The translations under genes were made by a program, and so were the position numbers. From Rhodobacter sp. (GTDB lineage: Bacteria > Pseudomonadota > Alphaproteobacteria > Rhodobacterales > Rhodobacteraceae), in the NCBI GenBank assembly GCA_027489175.1, contig JAIYAE010000028.1:1-48765 (forward strand): a stretch of 48,765 nucleotides of DNA, given 5' to 3'. Below the pieces are notes generated by a model, which searched no databases, was not told the DNA's origin, and was given only the letters and a program-made list of their open reading frames with translations. Shown one piece after another: positions 18,660 through 27,587 of this stretch (within the stretch, counting starts at the first letter, position 1; the number at the start of each line of letters is the position of its first letter).

Positions 18660-19904
18660 ATGGCCGATGTGGCACTTCTGACAACTTCTGACGGCCGCCC
18701 GCTGGCCCAGGCGCTGGTGCAGGCCCAGGCGCGCGCCCGGCGTCGCGCGCTGTTTCTGGTGCTGCCGCTCCTGTTGTTCGTCATCTTCAGCTTCATCCTG
18801 CCCATCGGGCAGATGCTGCACCGTTCCGTCTACAACGACGGTTTTTCCGCCAGCGCGCCGCAGCTTGGCGCCTGGTTCGCCCAGAATCCGGCCAGCACCG
18901 AACCTGATGAAGCAGCCTTTGCAGCCCTCGCCGCCGACCTGGCCAGCATGCAGGCAAACCGCCTTGCGGGTGAGGCGGGAACCCGCATCAACTATGTGAT
19001 TCCCGAAACCCGGTCGCTGTTCACCCGCTCAGCCCGGGATGCAAAGAACCTGACCCCGCCCTTCAAGGCAGCCCTTCTGGAGGTTGACCCGAAATGGGGC
19101 GACCCCGCCCTGTGGCAGGCCATGCGCGCCGCGTCTTCCGCCTATACGCTGGATTTCTACCTGGTTTCGGCCGATTTCCAGCGCACGGCTGACGGCAGCA
19201 TCGAACGGGTGGATGAAAACCGGCAGATCTACATCGCTCTGTTCGTCAAGACCTTCATCCTTTCGGCTATCATCACCGTGCTGTGCCTCCTGATCGCCTT
19301 TCCGGTGGCGCATCTCTTGGCGACCCTGCCGATGGCCAAGGCCAACCTCCTGATGATCCTTGTCCTTCTGCCGTTCTGGACCTCGCTTCTGGTGCGCACC
19401 ACCAGCTGGATGGCGCTTCTGCAGGGCGAAGGGGTGATCAATGACCTGCTGGTCTGGATCGGCGCCATCACCGAAGACGGCCGCCTGCGGATGATCAACA
19501 ACCAGACCGGCACGATCATCGTGATGACGCATATCCTGCTGCCCTTCATGATCCTGCCGCTTTATTCGGTGATGAAGGTCATCCCGCCGTCTTACGCCCG
19601 CGCCGCGCGCAGCCTTGGGGCCACCAGCTGGACGACCTTCCGCCGGATTTACCTGCCGCAAACGCTGCCCGGGGTGGCGGCGGGGTCGCTCCTCGTCTTC
19701 ATCCTGGCGGTCGGCTACTACATCACGCCCGCGCTGGTGGGTGGGGCGGATGGGCAGTTGATCTCGAACCTCATCGACTTTCACATGGACCGGTCGAACT
19801 GGTCGATGGCCGCCGCCCTGTCGGCGATGCTCTTGGTCGGCGTCCTGATCCTTTATTGGCTTTATGATCGGCTGGTCGGGATCGACCGCCTGAAACTCGG
19901 GTGA
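18660..19904 (+). CDS. ABC transporter permease, PotB-like, with large periplasmic insert
   Basis: A 414-residue inner-membrane permease. TM1 is near residues 30-52; about 150 hydrophilic residues follow before the remaining five TM helices. The EAA coupling loop reads SYARAARSLGATSWTTFRRI and docks on the ATPase. Ordinary PotB proteins are ~280 residues, so the extra periplasmic segment between TM1 and TM2 is notable; it appears to be part of this gene rather than an error. It is five bases from the next permease gene. Confidence 0.88.
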   Translation: MADVALLTTSDGRPLAQALVQAQARARRRALFLVLPLLLFVIFSFILPIGQMLHRSVYNDGFSASAPQLGAWFAQNPASTEPDEAAFAALAADLASMQANRLAGEAGTRINYVIPETRSLFTRSARDAKNLTPPFKAALLEVDPKWGDPALWQAMRAASSAYTLDFYLVSADFQRTADGSIERVDENRQIYIALFVKTFILSAIITVLCLLIAFPVAHLLATLPMAKANLLMILVLLPFWTSLLVRTTSWMALLQGEGVINDLLVWIGAITEDGRLRMINNQTGTIIVMTHILLPFMILPLYSVMKVIPPSYARAARSLGATSWTTFRRIYLPQTLPGVAAGSLLVFILAVGYYITPALVGGADGQLISNLIDFHMDRSNWSMAAALSAMLLVGVLILYWLYDRLVGIDRLKLG

Positions 19905-19908
19905 TCTG

Positions 19909-20847
19909 ATGGCGCTGCCCCCCTATGCCGACCCGTTGGAGCGTCTCTGGCACCGCACTTATCAGGTGATCTGCGCGCTGGTCTTCATCTTCCTGATCGC
20001 GCCGATCCTGATCGTCATTCCGCTGTCGTTCAACGTGGAGCCTTACTTCAGTTTCACCGAAAAGATGGTCCGGCTGGACCCGACCGGCTATTCCCTGCGC
20101 TGGTATGACACCCTGCTGACCTTCGGGATGCAGGCGCCCGAAGTGCCGCGCGACGGCGCTTGGTATGCCGACATGTGGGCCAATGCCACCTGGGTGCAGG
20201 CGGCGAAAAACTCGCTCATCATCGGGTTCTGGGCCACGATCTTCGCCACCGTTTTGGGCACGCTAGCAGCCCTTGGCCTGTCACGGCCTGAGATGCCTTA
20301 TCGTCGGGCGATCATGGCGATCCTGATCAGCCCAATGATCGTGCCGATCATCATCATCGCGACGGGGATGTTCTTTTTCTACTCCAACCCCTGCGGGATC
20401 ATCGGAATCGAATGTGGGCGGCTGACCTCAACCTACCTTGGGGTGATCTTGGCACATACGATACTGGGGATTCCCTTTGTCATCATCACGGTGACAGCCA
20501 CGCTGTCGGGGTTTGACCAGTCCCTGATCCGCGCTGCGCAATCCCTTGGGGCCAACCCGCGCACGGTGTTCTTCAAGGTGGTGATGCCCTTGATCCTGCC
20601 GGGCGTGGTGTCGGGGGCCTTGTTCGCCTTCGTCACCTCGTTTGATGAGGTGGTGGCGGTTCTCTTCATCGCCGGCCCGGAACAGCAGACCATCCCGCGC
20701 CAGATGTGGAACGGCATCCGCGAACAGATCAGCCCGGCAATCCTGGCCGTGGCGACGATCCTGGTGGTGATCTCCATTGCGCTTCTGACCACGGTTGAAC
20801 TGCTGCGCCGCCGGTCAGACCGCCTGCGCGGCGTGACGGGGCGCTGA
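19909..20847 (+). CDS. ABC transporter permease, PotC-like
   Basis: A 312-residue six-TM permease completing the importer. The EAA loop is SLIRAAQSLGANPRTVFFKV followed by VMPLILPG. The N-terminus has a short cytoplasmic stretch (PPYADPLERLWHR), and a periplasmic loop rich in Trp/Tyr lies between TM1 and TM2. It is the last gene of the operon. The 80 bases after it hold only a GC hairpin overlapping the end of the convergent AEC gene. Confidence 0.88.
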   Translation: MALPPYADPLERLWHRTYQVICALVFIFLIAPILIVIPLSFNVEPYFSFTEKMVRLDPTGYSLRWYDTLLTFGMQAPEVPRDGAWYADMWANATWVQAAKNSLIIGFWATIFATVLGTLAALGLSRPEMPYRRAIMAILISPMIVPIIIIATGMFFFYSNPCGIIGIECGRLTSTYLGVILAHTILGIPFVIITVTATLSGFDQSLIRAAQSLGANPRTVFFKVVMPLILPGVVSGALFAFVTSFDEVVAVLFIAGPEQQTIPRQMWNGIREQISPAILAVATILVVISIALLTTVELLRRRSDRLRGVTGR

Positions 20848-20901
20848 AAGTTAACGCTTCCTGAAAACGCGCGGCCAAGCCGTTGATATTGCTTGCACGA
20901 G

Positions 20902-20928
20902 GGGGGTGTCCCTGCCCGGGACATCCCC
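20902..20928. terminator. GC hairpin between convergent potC-like and AEC genes
   Basis: TGTCCC/GGGACA extended by G-C pairs and one G-U gives about 11 bp with a five-base loop, ending at the AEC stop codon. Neither side has a U-tract, so termination is possible but not certain. Confidence 0.4.
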
Positions 20929-21866
20929 TACGGCAAGACCTGCAGCCAGCCCCAGACCGTGAAGATCGACAGCGCGGTCGCCACCAGCACAGCCGAAGCA
21001 TTGACCCGCTTCGCCACCCCGTAAAGGTGGGCAAACATGTAGGCATTGACCCCCGGCGCCATGGCAGCGGTCACCACCGCCGACCGCATTCCGTCCCGGT
21101 CCAGGTCAAAGACATAGTGCCCCAGCCCCCAGGTCAGCGCGGGGTGCAAGACCAGCGCGCAGCCGCAGATCATCGCAATCGTCGCCCGGTCGCCTTCGGT
21201 CCTGTAGCGGACCAGAACCCCGCCCAAGCCGAAAAGCGCGGTCGGGATCGCAGTCCCCGCGACCATGTCGACCGCCGCCGAAAGCGGCGCGTAAAGCCCA
21301 AAGCCGGCCAGGTTGACGGCAAAGCCAAGAGCAATCCCGATGACCAAAGGCTGCGACCCGATCGCCCGCCCGATCTTGATCCCAAGCGCCCCCAGCGACA
21401 CACCCTGGCCCCGCGCCCTGGCCCATTCCATCATCGCGATGCCAAAGCCATAGAAGAGCGGCGCGTGGATCGAGATGATCGCATAGTTGCCGGTCAAGGC
21501 CGCCGTGCCAAAGGCACGCTCGGTGATCGGCAGGCCCAGCAGCAGCGAGTTGGAGAAGAGGCAGGCAAAGCCGATGGCGACAGCATCGGTCAGCGGGCGC
21601 TTGAAGATGAGAAGCGCCCCGGTCATGCCGACGCCAAAGCTGACAAAGGCCGCGATGTAGAAGGACAGCATCAAGGCCGGATCGTAGGCATGCCCAAGGT
21701 CCAGCCCAGCGATGGACCGGAAAAGCAGGCAGGGTGCCGCAAAGTTCTGCGCATAGCGCATCACCCCGTCGACAGCACTTTCGCCAAAAAGCCCGCGCTT
21801 GGCGGCCGCATAGCCAAAGCCGATGATCAGAAAGACCGGCAGAATGACGTCGATAAGCGCGCTCAT
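20928..21866 (-). CDS. AEC family transporter
   Basis: A 312-residue, ten-TM membrane protein of the auxin efflux carrier family, which in bacteria exports or moves malate, malonate and similar small organic anions. It has a hydrophobic start (LIDVILPVFLIIGFGYAAAK), the central NLAGFGLY helix break, and the GVNAYMFAHLYG segment near the C-terminus, the region conserved in AEC proteins. The ATG at 21866 gives the normal length; the open frame continues upstream to 21932. The substrate is not known. Confidence 0.88.
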   Translation of the reverse strand: MSALIDVILPVFLIIGFGYAAAKRGLFGESAVDGVMRYAQNFAAPCLLFRSIAGLDLGHAYDPALMLSFYIAAFVSFGVGMTGALLIFKRPLTDAVAIGFACLFSNSLLLGLPITERAFGTAALTGNYAIISIHAPLFYGFGIAMMEWARARGQGVSLGALGIKIGRAIGSQPLVIGIALGFAVNLAGFGLYAPLSAAVDMVAGTAIPTALFGLGGVLVRYRTEGDRATIAMICGCALVLHPALTWGLGHYVFDLDRDGMRSAVVTAAMAPGVNAYMFAHLYGVAKRVNASAVLVATALSIFTVWGWLQVLP

Positions 21867-21941
21867 GCCCGGCGTGGACCGGGGGGCGTCACGCCCCCTG
21901 ATCCCCCCATGGAGTATTTGGAATAAGAGCAAGCCACAGGG

Positions 21942-22745
21942 TCAGGGCAGGTTATCATAGGTCACGGTCATGCCGTCGAAAGCGGGCTCGATCTGGGGCG
22001 GCAGTTCGGCCTTCAGCGTTTCGTAGTCAAGATCGACATGCATGTTGGTCAGCACCGCGCGGGTGGGCCGGGCGCGGGCGATCCAGTTCAGCGTCATCGC
22101 AAGATGGGCATGGGTCGGGTGCGGCTTGCGGCGCAGCGCATCGACGATCCAGCAGTCGAGGCCCTCCAGCACCTGCCAGCTGGCTTCGGGGATCGCCACG
22201 GCGTCGGGCAGGTAGGCGAGGGGGCCGATGCGGAAGCCAAGCGCGTCCATGCTGCCGTGTTCGGCGGTGAAGGGGGTCAGGGTGATCGCGCCACCTTCGC
22301 CAGTGACTGTGACCGGGCCATGCAAGGCATGCAGGTCCAGGATCGGCGGGTAGGGTGACCCTTCGGGCTGGGTGAAGGCATAGCCGAAGCGGGATAAGAG
22401 CGCCTCTTGCGTCGGGCCATCGGCCCAGACCGGCAGGCGGCTGCGCAGGTTGAAGACGATCTGGCGCAGGTCGTCGATGCCGTGCATGTGGTCGGCGTGG
22501 CTGTGGGTGTAGACCACGGCATCAAGCACGCCGACCCCCGCATCCAGAAGCTGGTCGCGCATGTCGGGCGAGGTGTCGATCAGCACGCGGGTAGCGCCTT
22601 TGGTTGTTTCTCGTGTCACCAGGAGTGAGCAGCGGCGGCGGCGGTTTTTAGGGTTGGTCGGGTCACAATCCCCCCAGTCGCCGCCCAGCCGCGGCACCCC
22701 TCCGGATGAGCCGCAGCCAAGGATGGTGAAGGTCAGCCGGGCCAT
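21942..22745 (-). CDS. MBL-fold metallohydrolase, PhnP-like
   Basis: A 267-residue metallo-beta-lactamase-fold phosphodiesterase. The family opening ILGCGSSGGVPRLG is followed by a possible metal-binding Cys region (DWGDCDPTNPKNRRRRCS). The active-site motif is THSHADHMHG, with further metal ligands in FTAEHG and NMHVDLD. It is related to PhnP, but no phn genes are near. It overlaps tatD by four bases (ATGA) and is the last gene of the rlpA-dacA-tmk-holB-tatD run, a conserved alphaproteobacterial order. Confidence 0.88.
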   Translation of the reverse strand: MARLTFTILGCGSSGGVPRLGGDWGDCDPTNPKNRRRRCSLLVTRETTKGATRVLIDTSPDMRDQLLDAGVGVLDAVVYTHSHADHMHGIDDLRQIVFNLRSRLPVWADGPTQEALLSRFGYAFTQPEGSPYPPILDLHALHGPVTVTGEGGAITLTPFTAEHGSMDALGFRIGPLAYLPDAVAIPEASWQVLEGLDCWIVDALRRKPHPTHAHLAMTLNWIARARPTRAVLTNMHVDLDYETLKAELPPQIEPAFDGMTVTYDNLP

Positions 22746-23560
22746 CAGGCGGCCTTGGCCGCGCGGGCGGCGCGGGGAAAGAGGCGGTCGAAATTGGCGG
22801 TGGTCTGGGCCGCAAATGCCTCCAGAGTCAGGCCAAAGACTGGGGCCATGACGCGGGCGGTATGGGCGACATAAGCCGGCTCATTCCGCTTGCCGCGATA
22901 GGGCGGCGGGGCAAGATAGGGGCTGTCGGTTTCCAGCAAAAGCCGGTCCAGGGGGGCCTTGGCGAAGATGTCGCGCAGCTCCTGGCTCTTCGGGAAAGCC
23001 GCGATGCCGGAGATGGACAGGTAGAACCCCATCTCAAGTGCCGCCTGGGCCAGACGGGGGCCGGAGGAAAAGCAGTGCATCACGCAGCCGAAGGGGCGGC
23101 GGGCCATGCCTTCGGCCAGGATCGCCTCCATATCCGCATCCGCGTCGCGGGCGTGGATGATGAGAGGGAGGCCAGTTTCCTGCGCGGCCTCGATATGGAC
23201 CCGCAGCGAGGTGTGCTGAATCGCTTTGCTTTCCGCGGTGTAGTGGTAGTCGAGCCCCGTCTCACCGATGCCGACACACCGCGGATGGCGGGCGAGGGCC
23301 ACCAGTTCTTCCAAGCTGGCAAGAGGTTCGTCAGCGGCGTGCATCGGGTGGGTGCCGGCGGCGTAGAACACTTGGGGGTGCGCCTCGGCGATGGCGCGGA
23401 CGGCGGGTTCGTTCTTCAGGCGGGTGCAGATCGTGACCAACCGGTTGACGCCTGCGGCGGCGGCGCGGGCCAGAATCTGATCCCGGTCGGCCAAAAGGTC
23501 AGGGAAATCAAGGTGGCAGTGACTGTCGACCAGATCGGGCAAGGGGAGGATTTGGGACAC
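22745..23560 (-). CDS. tatD: TatD family metal-dependent hydrolase
   Basis: A 271-residue TIM-barrel deoxyribonuclease/hydrolase. Metal ligands are visible in LVDSHCHLDFP, GETGLDYH, LIIHARDAD, MHCFSSG and LLETDSPYL. TatD proteins act on DNA 3' ends or D-aminoacyl substrates; the cellular role is debated. It is translationally coupled to the MBL gene downstream and eight bases from holB upstream. Confidence 0.93.
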   Translation of the reverse strand: MSQILPLPDLVDSHCHLDFPDLLADRDQILARAAAAGVNRLVTICTRLKNEPAVRAIAEAHPQVFYAAGTHPMHAADEPLASLEELVALARHPRCVGIGETGLDYHYTAESKAIQHTSLRVHIEAAQETGLPLIIHARDADADMEAILAEGMARRPFGCVMHCFSSGPRLAQAALEMGFYLSISGIAAFPKSQELRDIFAKAPLDRLLLETDSPYLAPPPYRGKRNEPAYVAHTARVMAPVFGLTLEAFAAQTTANFDRLFPRAARAAKAA

Positions 23561-23568
23561 GGCTCGGG

Positions 23569-24699
23569 CTACCTCAGGGCGAGGGAACCCGCCGTCTCAT
23601 CGACCTTCAGAAGCATATCCATCAGAAGGGCGGCAGGGTCAAGGTTGACCGCCTTGCCACGCCGCGCCCGCGATGACAGCGTCTGGGCAAGATCCGCCCA
23701 GGCGCGGGCGGCGTCGGGGTGGGGGGAGAGGCGGGCGAGGAGGGAGGCTTCGCCCTTGGCGGCCTCAGGCACCGCTTGGCCGGTGGCACCATGGCGGGCA
23801 AGGCGGGCGAGGAAGAGGTCGATCAGGGTGACGAGCAGGTCAAAGGTCTCGGCCTGGCCTTTGCCGGCGGCGAGTTCGGCCATGGCAAGCGCCTGGGGCC
23901 GGTCCAGCCGGGGAAGGGTGGTGAAGAGGCGGGTGAGGGCTGCGTAAAGCTTCAGCCCGTCTAGATTGGTCAGGCGAAACGCCTCACCCACCGACCCTGC
24001 GGACAGTTCGGCCAAGGCGGCGCGGTCTTCGGGGGCGACTTCACCCCCGGCTTGCGTCAGCGCATCGGCAAGGTCCTGGGGGCCGAGGGGTGTCAGCCGC
24101 AGCTCGCGGCAGCGGGAGCGGATGGTGGGCAGCAGGCGCGCGGGTTGGTGCGCGATGAGGAAAAGGGTAACGTTCGCCGGGGGTTCTTCCAGCAGTTTCA
24201 GCAGCGCGTTGGCCGAAGCGGTGTTCATTTCATCAAGGGAATCAATGATCGCGGTGCGGCGGCCACCATCGGCGGCGGAGAGGGTGAAAAAGGATTTCAT
24301 CCGCCGCAACTCATCCACCGAGATGACCTGTGCCAGTGCGGTTTCCTTGTCATTCGCCGCCCGGCGAAGAAGGAAATTCCGCGGCTCGGCCAGTTGCAGC
24401 ATCCGGCGGGCGACGGGGTTTTCAGGGCCCACGTCGAGGGTTGTGGGCGGGGGGGCCGCGAACATGCCGCCGTCATCGTCGGGCGTGGCCAGAAGGAACC
24501 GGGCCAGCCGCCAGGCTAGGGTGGCTTTGCCCACGCCTTTCGGGCCGGTCAGCATCCAGGCGTGGTGCAGGCGGCCGGAGGTGAAGGCCTGCAGAAAGGC
24601 GGTCTCTTGATCGGCGTGACCGAAAAGCGTGCCGGTTTCCCGCGGGTGCGGGGCGCCTTCAAGACGGTCAGGTTCGGGCAGGGGATCGGTCGTGGCCAT
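23569..24699 (-). CDS. holB: DNA polymerase III subunit delta'
   Basis: A 376-residue clamp-loader subunit. The AAA+ region has the degenerate P-loop GPKGVGKATLAW, the SRC-like MNTASANALLKLLEEPPANV (sensor/box VII), and SRCRELRLTP as the SRC motif. A collar domain follows. The protein is somewhat longer than E. coli HolB, as usual in alphaproteobacteria. It is normally next to tmk; here an exonuclease gene and a 349-base G-rich gap lie between them. Confidence 0.93.
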   Translation of the reverse strand: MATTDPLPEPDRLEGAPHPRETGTLFGHADQETAFLQAFTSGRLHHAWMLTGPKGVGKATLAWRLARFLLATPDDDGGMFAAPPPTTLDVGPENPVARRMLQLAEPRNFLLRRAANDKETALAQVISVDELRRMKSFFTLSAADGGRRTAIIDSLDEMNTASANALLKLLEEPPANVTLFLIAHQPARLLPTIRSRCRELRLTPLGPQDLADALTQAGGEVAPEDRAALAELSAGSVGEAFRLTNLDGLKLYAALTRLFTTLPRLDRPQALAMAELAAGKGQAETFDLLVTLIDLFLARLARHGATGQAVPEAAKGEASLLARLSPHPDAARAWADLAQTLSSRARRGKAVNLDPAALLMDMLLKVDETAGSLALR

Positions 24700-24720
24700 G
24701 CCCGGCAGATTGCACGGGCA

Positions 24721-24743
24721 GGGGGGCGGGGGGAAGGGGTGGG
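24721..24743 (+). other. Potential G-quadruplex upstream of holB
   Basis: Four G-runs (6, 6, 4 and 3 G) separated by one to two bases begin 22 bases before the holB ATG, on the template strand. The 349-base stretch 24700-25048 contains no convincing gene. It is G-rich on the plus strand and holds only this motif and, further out, AT-rich bits that could be a holB promoter. Confidence 0.6.
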
Positions 24744-25048
24744 CGTGGTTAAGGCGGGGTGAAGGGGGTGTTTTGGCTTGGGACAGGTGTTGGGTGAGAA
24801 ACGTGGCGCAAGGGGTTGGGGGCGTTGCGTTAATAGCGGGAATGCCGGGCTGAATTCGGGGTGGAATTGCGTCTTCCTTCCGTCTTCCTTTGGTATAGAC
24901 GCGCGCCTACCCGGAAAGGTTGTTAACCATTCCTGGCGAATCGGAGTTTCTTCGGGCGGATGGGGGCGAAGCGACCGCTGGTAACAGGCTTAGGATTGGC
25001 GTTGCCCACTGCTGGCCGCAGATGGTCAGGATGCTGGCGGGCCGTCCC

Positions 25049-25675
25049 TCATGCCAGGTTGGATGGGGTGGTCAGGTCATATGGGGAAAGCTTTCCCTGC
25101 CGCAGCAAGGCCTGCAAGACATAGGCGACCGACAGCGCGTCATCCAGCGCGTCATGCCCGCGCAGGGGCGGGTGGGTGATCTGGAAATGGTCGGCCAACT
25201 GGTTGCTGCGGGTGCGTTTGAGGTCGTTGTAGGGCATGCCCGCCCGCAGAAGAAGGGTGCAGGCATTGCTGAACTGCGTCGCGGGCAAGGGGGGTGTCAG
25301 GCCCTGCATGTAGCAACTGATGGCTACCATGTTGAATTCATCCTTGCCCCAGGACCACAGGCGCTGCCCCGCTGCGAAGACCCTTACCCGGTCGAGGGCT
25401 TGGGCCAGCGGCAGGGCATCGCGGTCAATCGTTGCCTCGGTGATCCCGGTCAGCCTGGTGAAGAACGGGTCAAGTGGCACCCGCTGCCCTTGGCGATCCT
25501 GCGGCAGGACGTGGAGGCGGAGGGTGTCGAGAAGGGGAAAGTCCGGCGTGAGGCCGATCTTCACCACGCCGATCTGGGCCACGACGGGATCAGGGTCATA
25601 GGGGCCACACCAGAAGCGCGAGGGGGCGCCTTCGGCGGTCAGGAATTCGCAGTCGAAGAACAGTGCATGGGTCAT
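25049..25675 (-). CDS. DEDD-type 3'-5' exonuclease
   Basis: A 208-residue exonuclease of the DnaQ/RNase T-like superfamily. Motif I is FFDCEFLT (D-x-E). Motif II is near LWSWGKDEFNM, and motif III is RGHDALDDALSVAY (H-x4-D, a DEDDh form). The LTGITEATID segment is typical of the fold. GGAGG eight bases before the ATG at 25675 favours that start over the upstream MEVHP. It sits between tmk and holB on the same strand, an unusual insertion into a conserved order. The substrate (DNA or RNA) is unknown. Confidence 0.85.
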   Translation of the reverse strand: MTHALFFDCEFLTAEGAPSRFWCGPYDPDPVVAQIGVVKIGLTPDFPLLDTLRLHVLPQDRQGQRVPLDPFFTRLTGITEATIDRDALPLAQALDRVRVFAAGQRLWSWGKDEFNMVAISCYMQGLTPPLPATQFSNACTLLLRAGMPYNDLKRTRSNQLADHFQITHPPLRGHDALDDALSVAYVLQALLRQGKLSPYDLTTPSNLA

Positions 25676-25755
25676 GGGGTGGACCTCCACTTTGACGCAA
25701 GGCGCAGGTGGGCCGGGTCAGGCATCGGACGCGGGCCAGATCGGGCCGTTCGGCT

Positions 25756-26409
25756 TCAGGCCTTGCTGAGGCTGGCCCCGAGGCGTTCGGCTACGGTGGC
25801 CCAAACCCGTGCGGCCACGGTGTCAGGGTCGGCGTCGGCGTCGATCACGCGAAAGCGGGGGTGGGCCTTGGCGAGACCGAGAAACCCGGCGCGGGCTTTG
25901 GTCTGGAAGGCGAGGCCCATATCCTCAAACCGCAGTTCGGCCCCGGCGCGGGCGTTGGCGCGGGAAAGGCCGATTGCGGGATCAAGGTCGAAGAGGAGGG
26001 TCAGGTCAGGCTCAACCCCGATCATCAGGTCATGCAGGCGGTCGACGGTGGCGGTGAGGTCGCCACGGGTCAGGCCCTGAAAGACACGGGTGCTGTCGGC
26101 GAAGCGGTCGGTAATGACGATCTCACCCCGCGCCAAAGCCGGGCGGATGGTCTTTTCCAGATGGTCGCGGCGGGCGGCGGTGAAGAGAAGGATCTCCGTC
26201 TCGGCCGACCAGCGGTCGGTGGCGCCTTCCAGGACAAGGCGGCGGATTTCCTCGGCCCCCGGGCTGCCGCCGGGTTCGCGGGTCAGGGTGACGGTATGGC
26301 CGTGCTGCCGAAGGGTTTCGGCCAGCCTGCGGGCTTGGGTGGATTTGCCAGAGCCGTCAATGCCTTCGAAGCTGAGGAAAAGCCCAGAGTTGGCGTCAGG
26401 GTTTGCCAT
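25756..26409 (-). CDS. tmk: Thymidylate kinase
   Basis: A 217-residue kinase that phosphorylates dTMP for dTTP synthesis. The P-loop is FEGIDGSGKSTQARRL, the DRX motif is VITDRFADSTRVFQG, and the substrate site is TREPGGSPGAEEIR. The lid follows FDLDPAIGLSRANARAG. The ATG directly abuts the TGA of dacA (no gap), implying coupled translation. Confidence 0.96.
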   Translation of the reverse strand: MANPDANSGLFLSFEGIDGSGKSTQARRLAETLRQHGHTVTLTREPGGSPGAEEIRRLVLEGATDRWSAETEILLFTAARRDHLEKTIRPALARGEIVITDRFADSTRVFQGLTRGDLTATVDRLHDLMIGVEPDLTLLFDLDPAIGLSRANARAGAELRFEDMGLAFQTKARAGFLGLAKAHPRFRVIDADADPDTVAARVWATVAERLGASLSKA

Positions 26410-27555
26410 TCAGCTGGCCGGTGACCCGACATACTGGCCGTAAAGTGACCGGGCCGCGACGGTCAGGCGGCGCAGGAAACCGGCGGTGCCTACATCCGCT
26501 TCGGCCACCAGCGGGAAGCGGCGGTCGGGCAGGTCGGGGACGTGAACGATCAGTTCGGCCACCGGGGTGCCTGCGGTGATGGGCGCGGTGAGGGGGCCGT
26601 TGTAGACCACCTCAGCCGTCATGCTGTCTTGCACAAGGGCGGGGACCAGAAGGCGCACGTCTTCGGCGGGGACGAGGCCCACGGTATCTGCATTGCCCAG
26701 ATGCACCTCGGCCTCGGCCACGCGCACTCCGGTTTTGGCGACGGTCTTTTCGGAAAACTGCCGGAAGGCCCAGGCGACGATGCGTTCGGATTCCTCGGCC
26801 CGGGCCTGTTCGCTGGGCAGGCCGGTGATCGCGAAGATCACCCGGCGGTCACCCTGTTTGGCGCTGCCGACAAGGCCGTAACCTGCCTCTTGCGTGTGGC
26901 CGGTCTTGAGGCCGTCAGCCCCGACGCCAAGCTCCAGCAACGGGTTGCGGTTGCGGGCGTTGGCGGGGGCGCGGTCTTTGTAGTTGAACTCCGTCTCGGC
27001 GAAGATCGGGTAGTATTCGGGGAAATCCTCGATCAGGTGCTGGGCCAGGATGCCAAGATCGCGCATCGACATGCGGTGGTTGGGGTCCGGCCAGCCGGAG
27101 GAGTTGGCGAAGGTCGAGGCGGTCATCCCAAGGGCGCGGCCGCGTTCGGTCATCTGGGCCGAGAACGCCTCTTCCGTCCCGGCAAGGCCCTCGGCGACGA
27201 CCACGCAGGCATCGTTGCCAGAGTTGATGATCATGCCATGGATCAGGTCGCTGACGGTGGGGCGGTCCGTTTCCTGCAGGAACATGGTCGAGCCGCCCAT
27301 CGCCTTGGCCCGGGCGGAGACGGCGAACTCCGTCTCCATCGTGACGCGACCGTCGCGCAGGGCTTCGAACAGCATGTTGATGGTCATCAGCTTGGACATC
27401 GAGGCCGGGGGGACCGGCGCGTCGGCGTTGTGATCCATCAGGACGGTGCCTGTCGACATGTCATAGACCCAGGCCGCCGTGGCCTGCGTGTCAAAGGCAC
27501 GGACGGGCAGGGCGGCGCAGAAGAGGGCGAGACAGGCGAGAAGGATGCGGAGCAT
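26410..27555 (-). CDS. dacA: D-alanyl-D-alanine carboxypeptidase, PBP5/6 type
   Basis: A 381-residue low-molecular-mass penicillin-binding protein that trims the terminal D-Ala from peptidoglycan stems. It has an N-terminal signal peptide (LRILLACLALFCAALPVRA), the catalytic tetrad motif PASMSKLM (SxxK), the SGN in IINSGNDACV, the KTG in DGLKTGHTQEAG, and a C-terminal PBP5_C beta-domain. The C-terminus (LTVAARSLYGQYVG) may associate with the membrane. It lies between rlpA and tmk in a conserved cluster. Confidence 0.94.
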   Translation of the reverse strand: MLRILLACLALFCAALPVRAFDTQATAAWVYDMSTGTVLMDHNADAPVPPASMSKLMTINMLFEALRDGRVTMETEFAVSARAKAMGGSTMFLQETDRPTVSDLIHGMIINSGNDACVVVAEGLAGTEEAFSAQMTERGRALGMTASTFANSSGWPDPNHRMSMRDLGILAQHLIEDFPEYYPIFAETEFNYKDRAPANARNRNPLLELGVGADGLKTGHTQEAGYGLVGSAKQGDRRVIFAITGLPSEQARAEESERIVAWAFRQFSEKTVAKTGVRVAEAEVHLGNADTVGLVPAEDVRLLVPALVQDSMTAEVVYNGPLTAPITAGTPVAELIVHVPDLPDRRFPLVAEADVGTAGFLRRLTVAARSLYGQYVGSPAS

Positions 27556-27587
27556 GGGCGGACTTTGTGCTGGGGATCAGGACGGGG

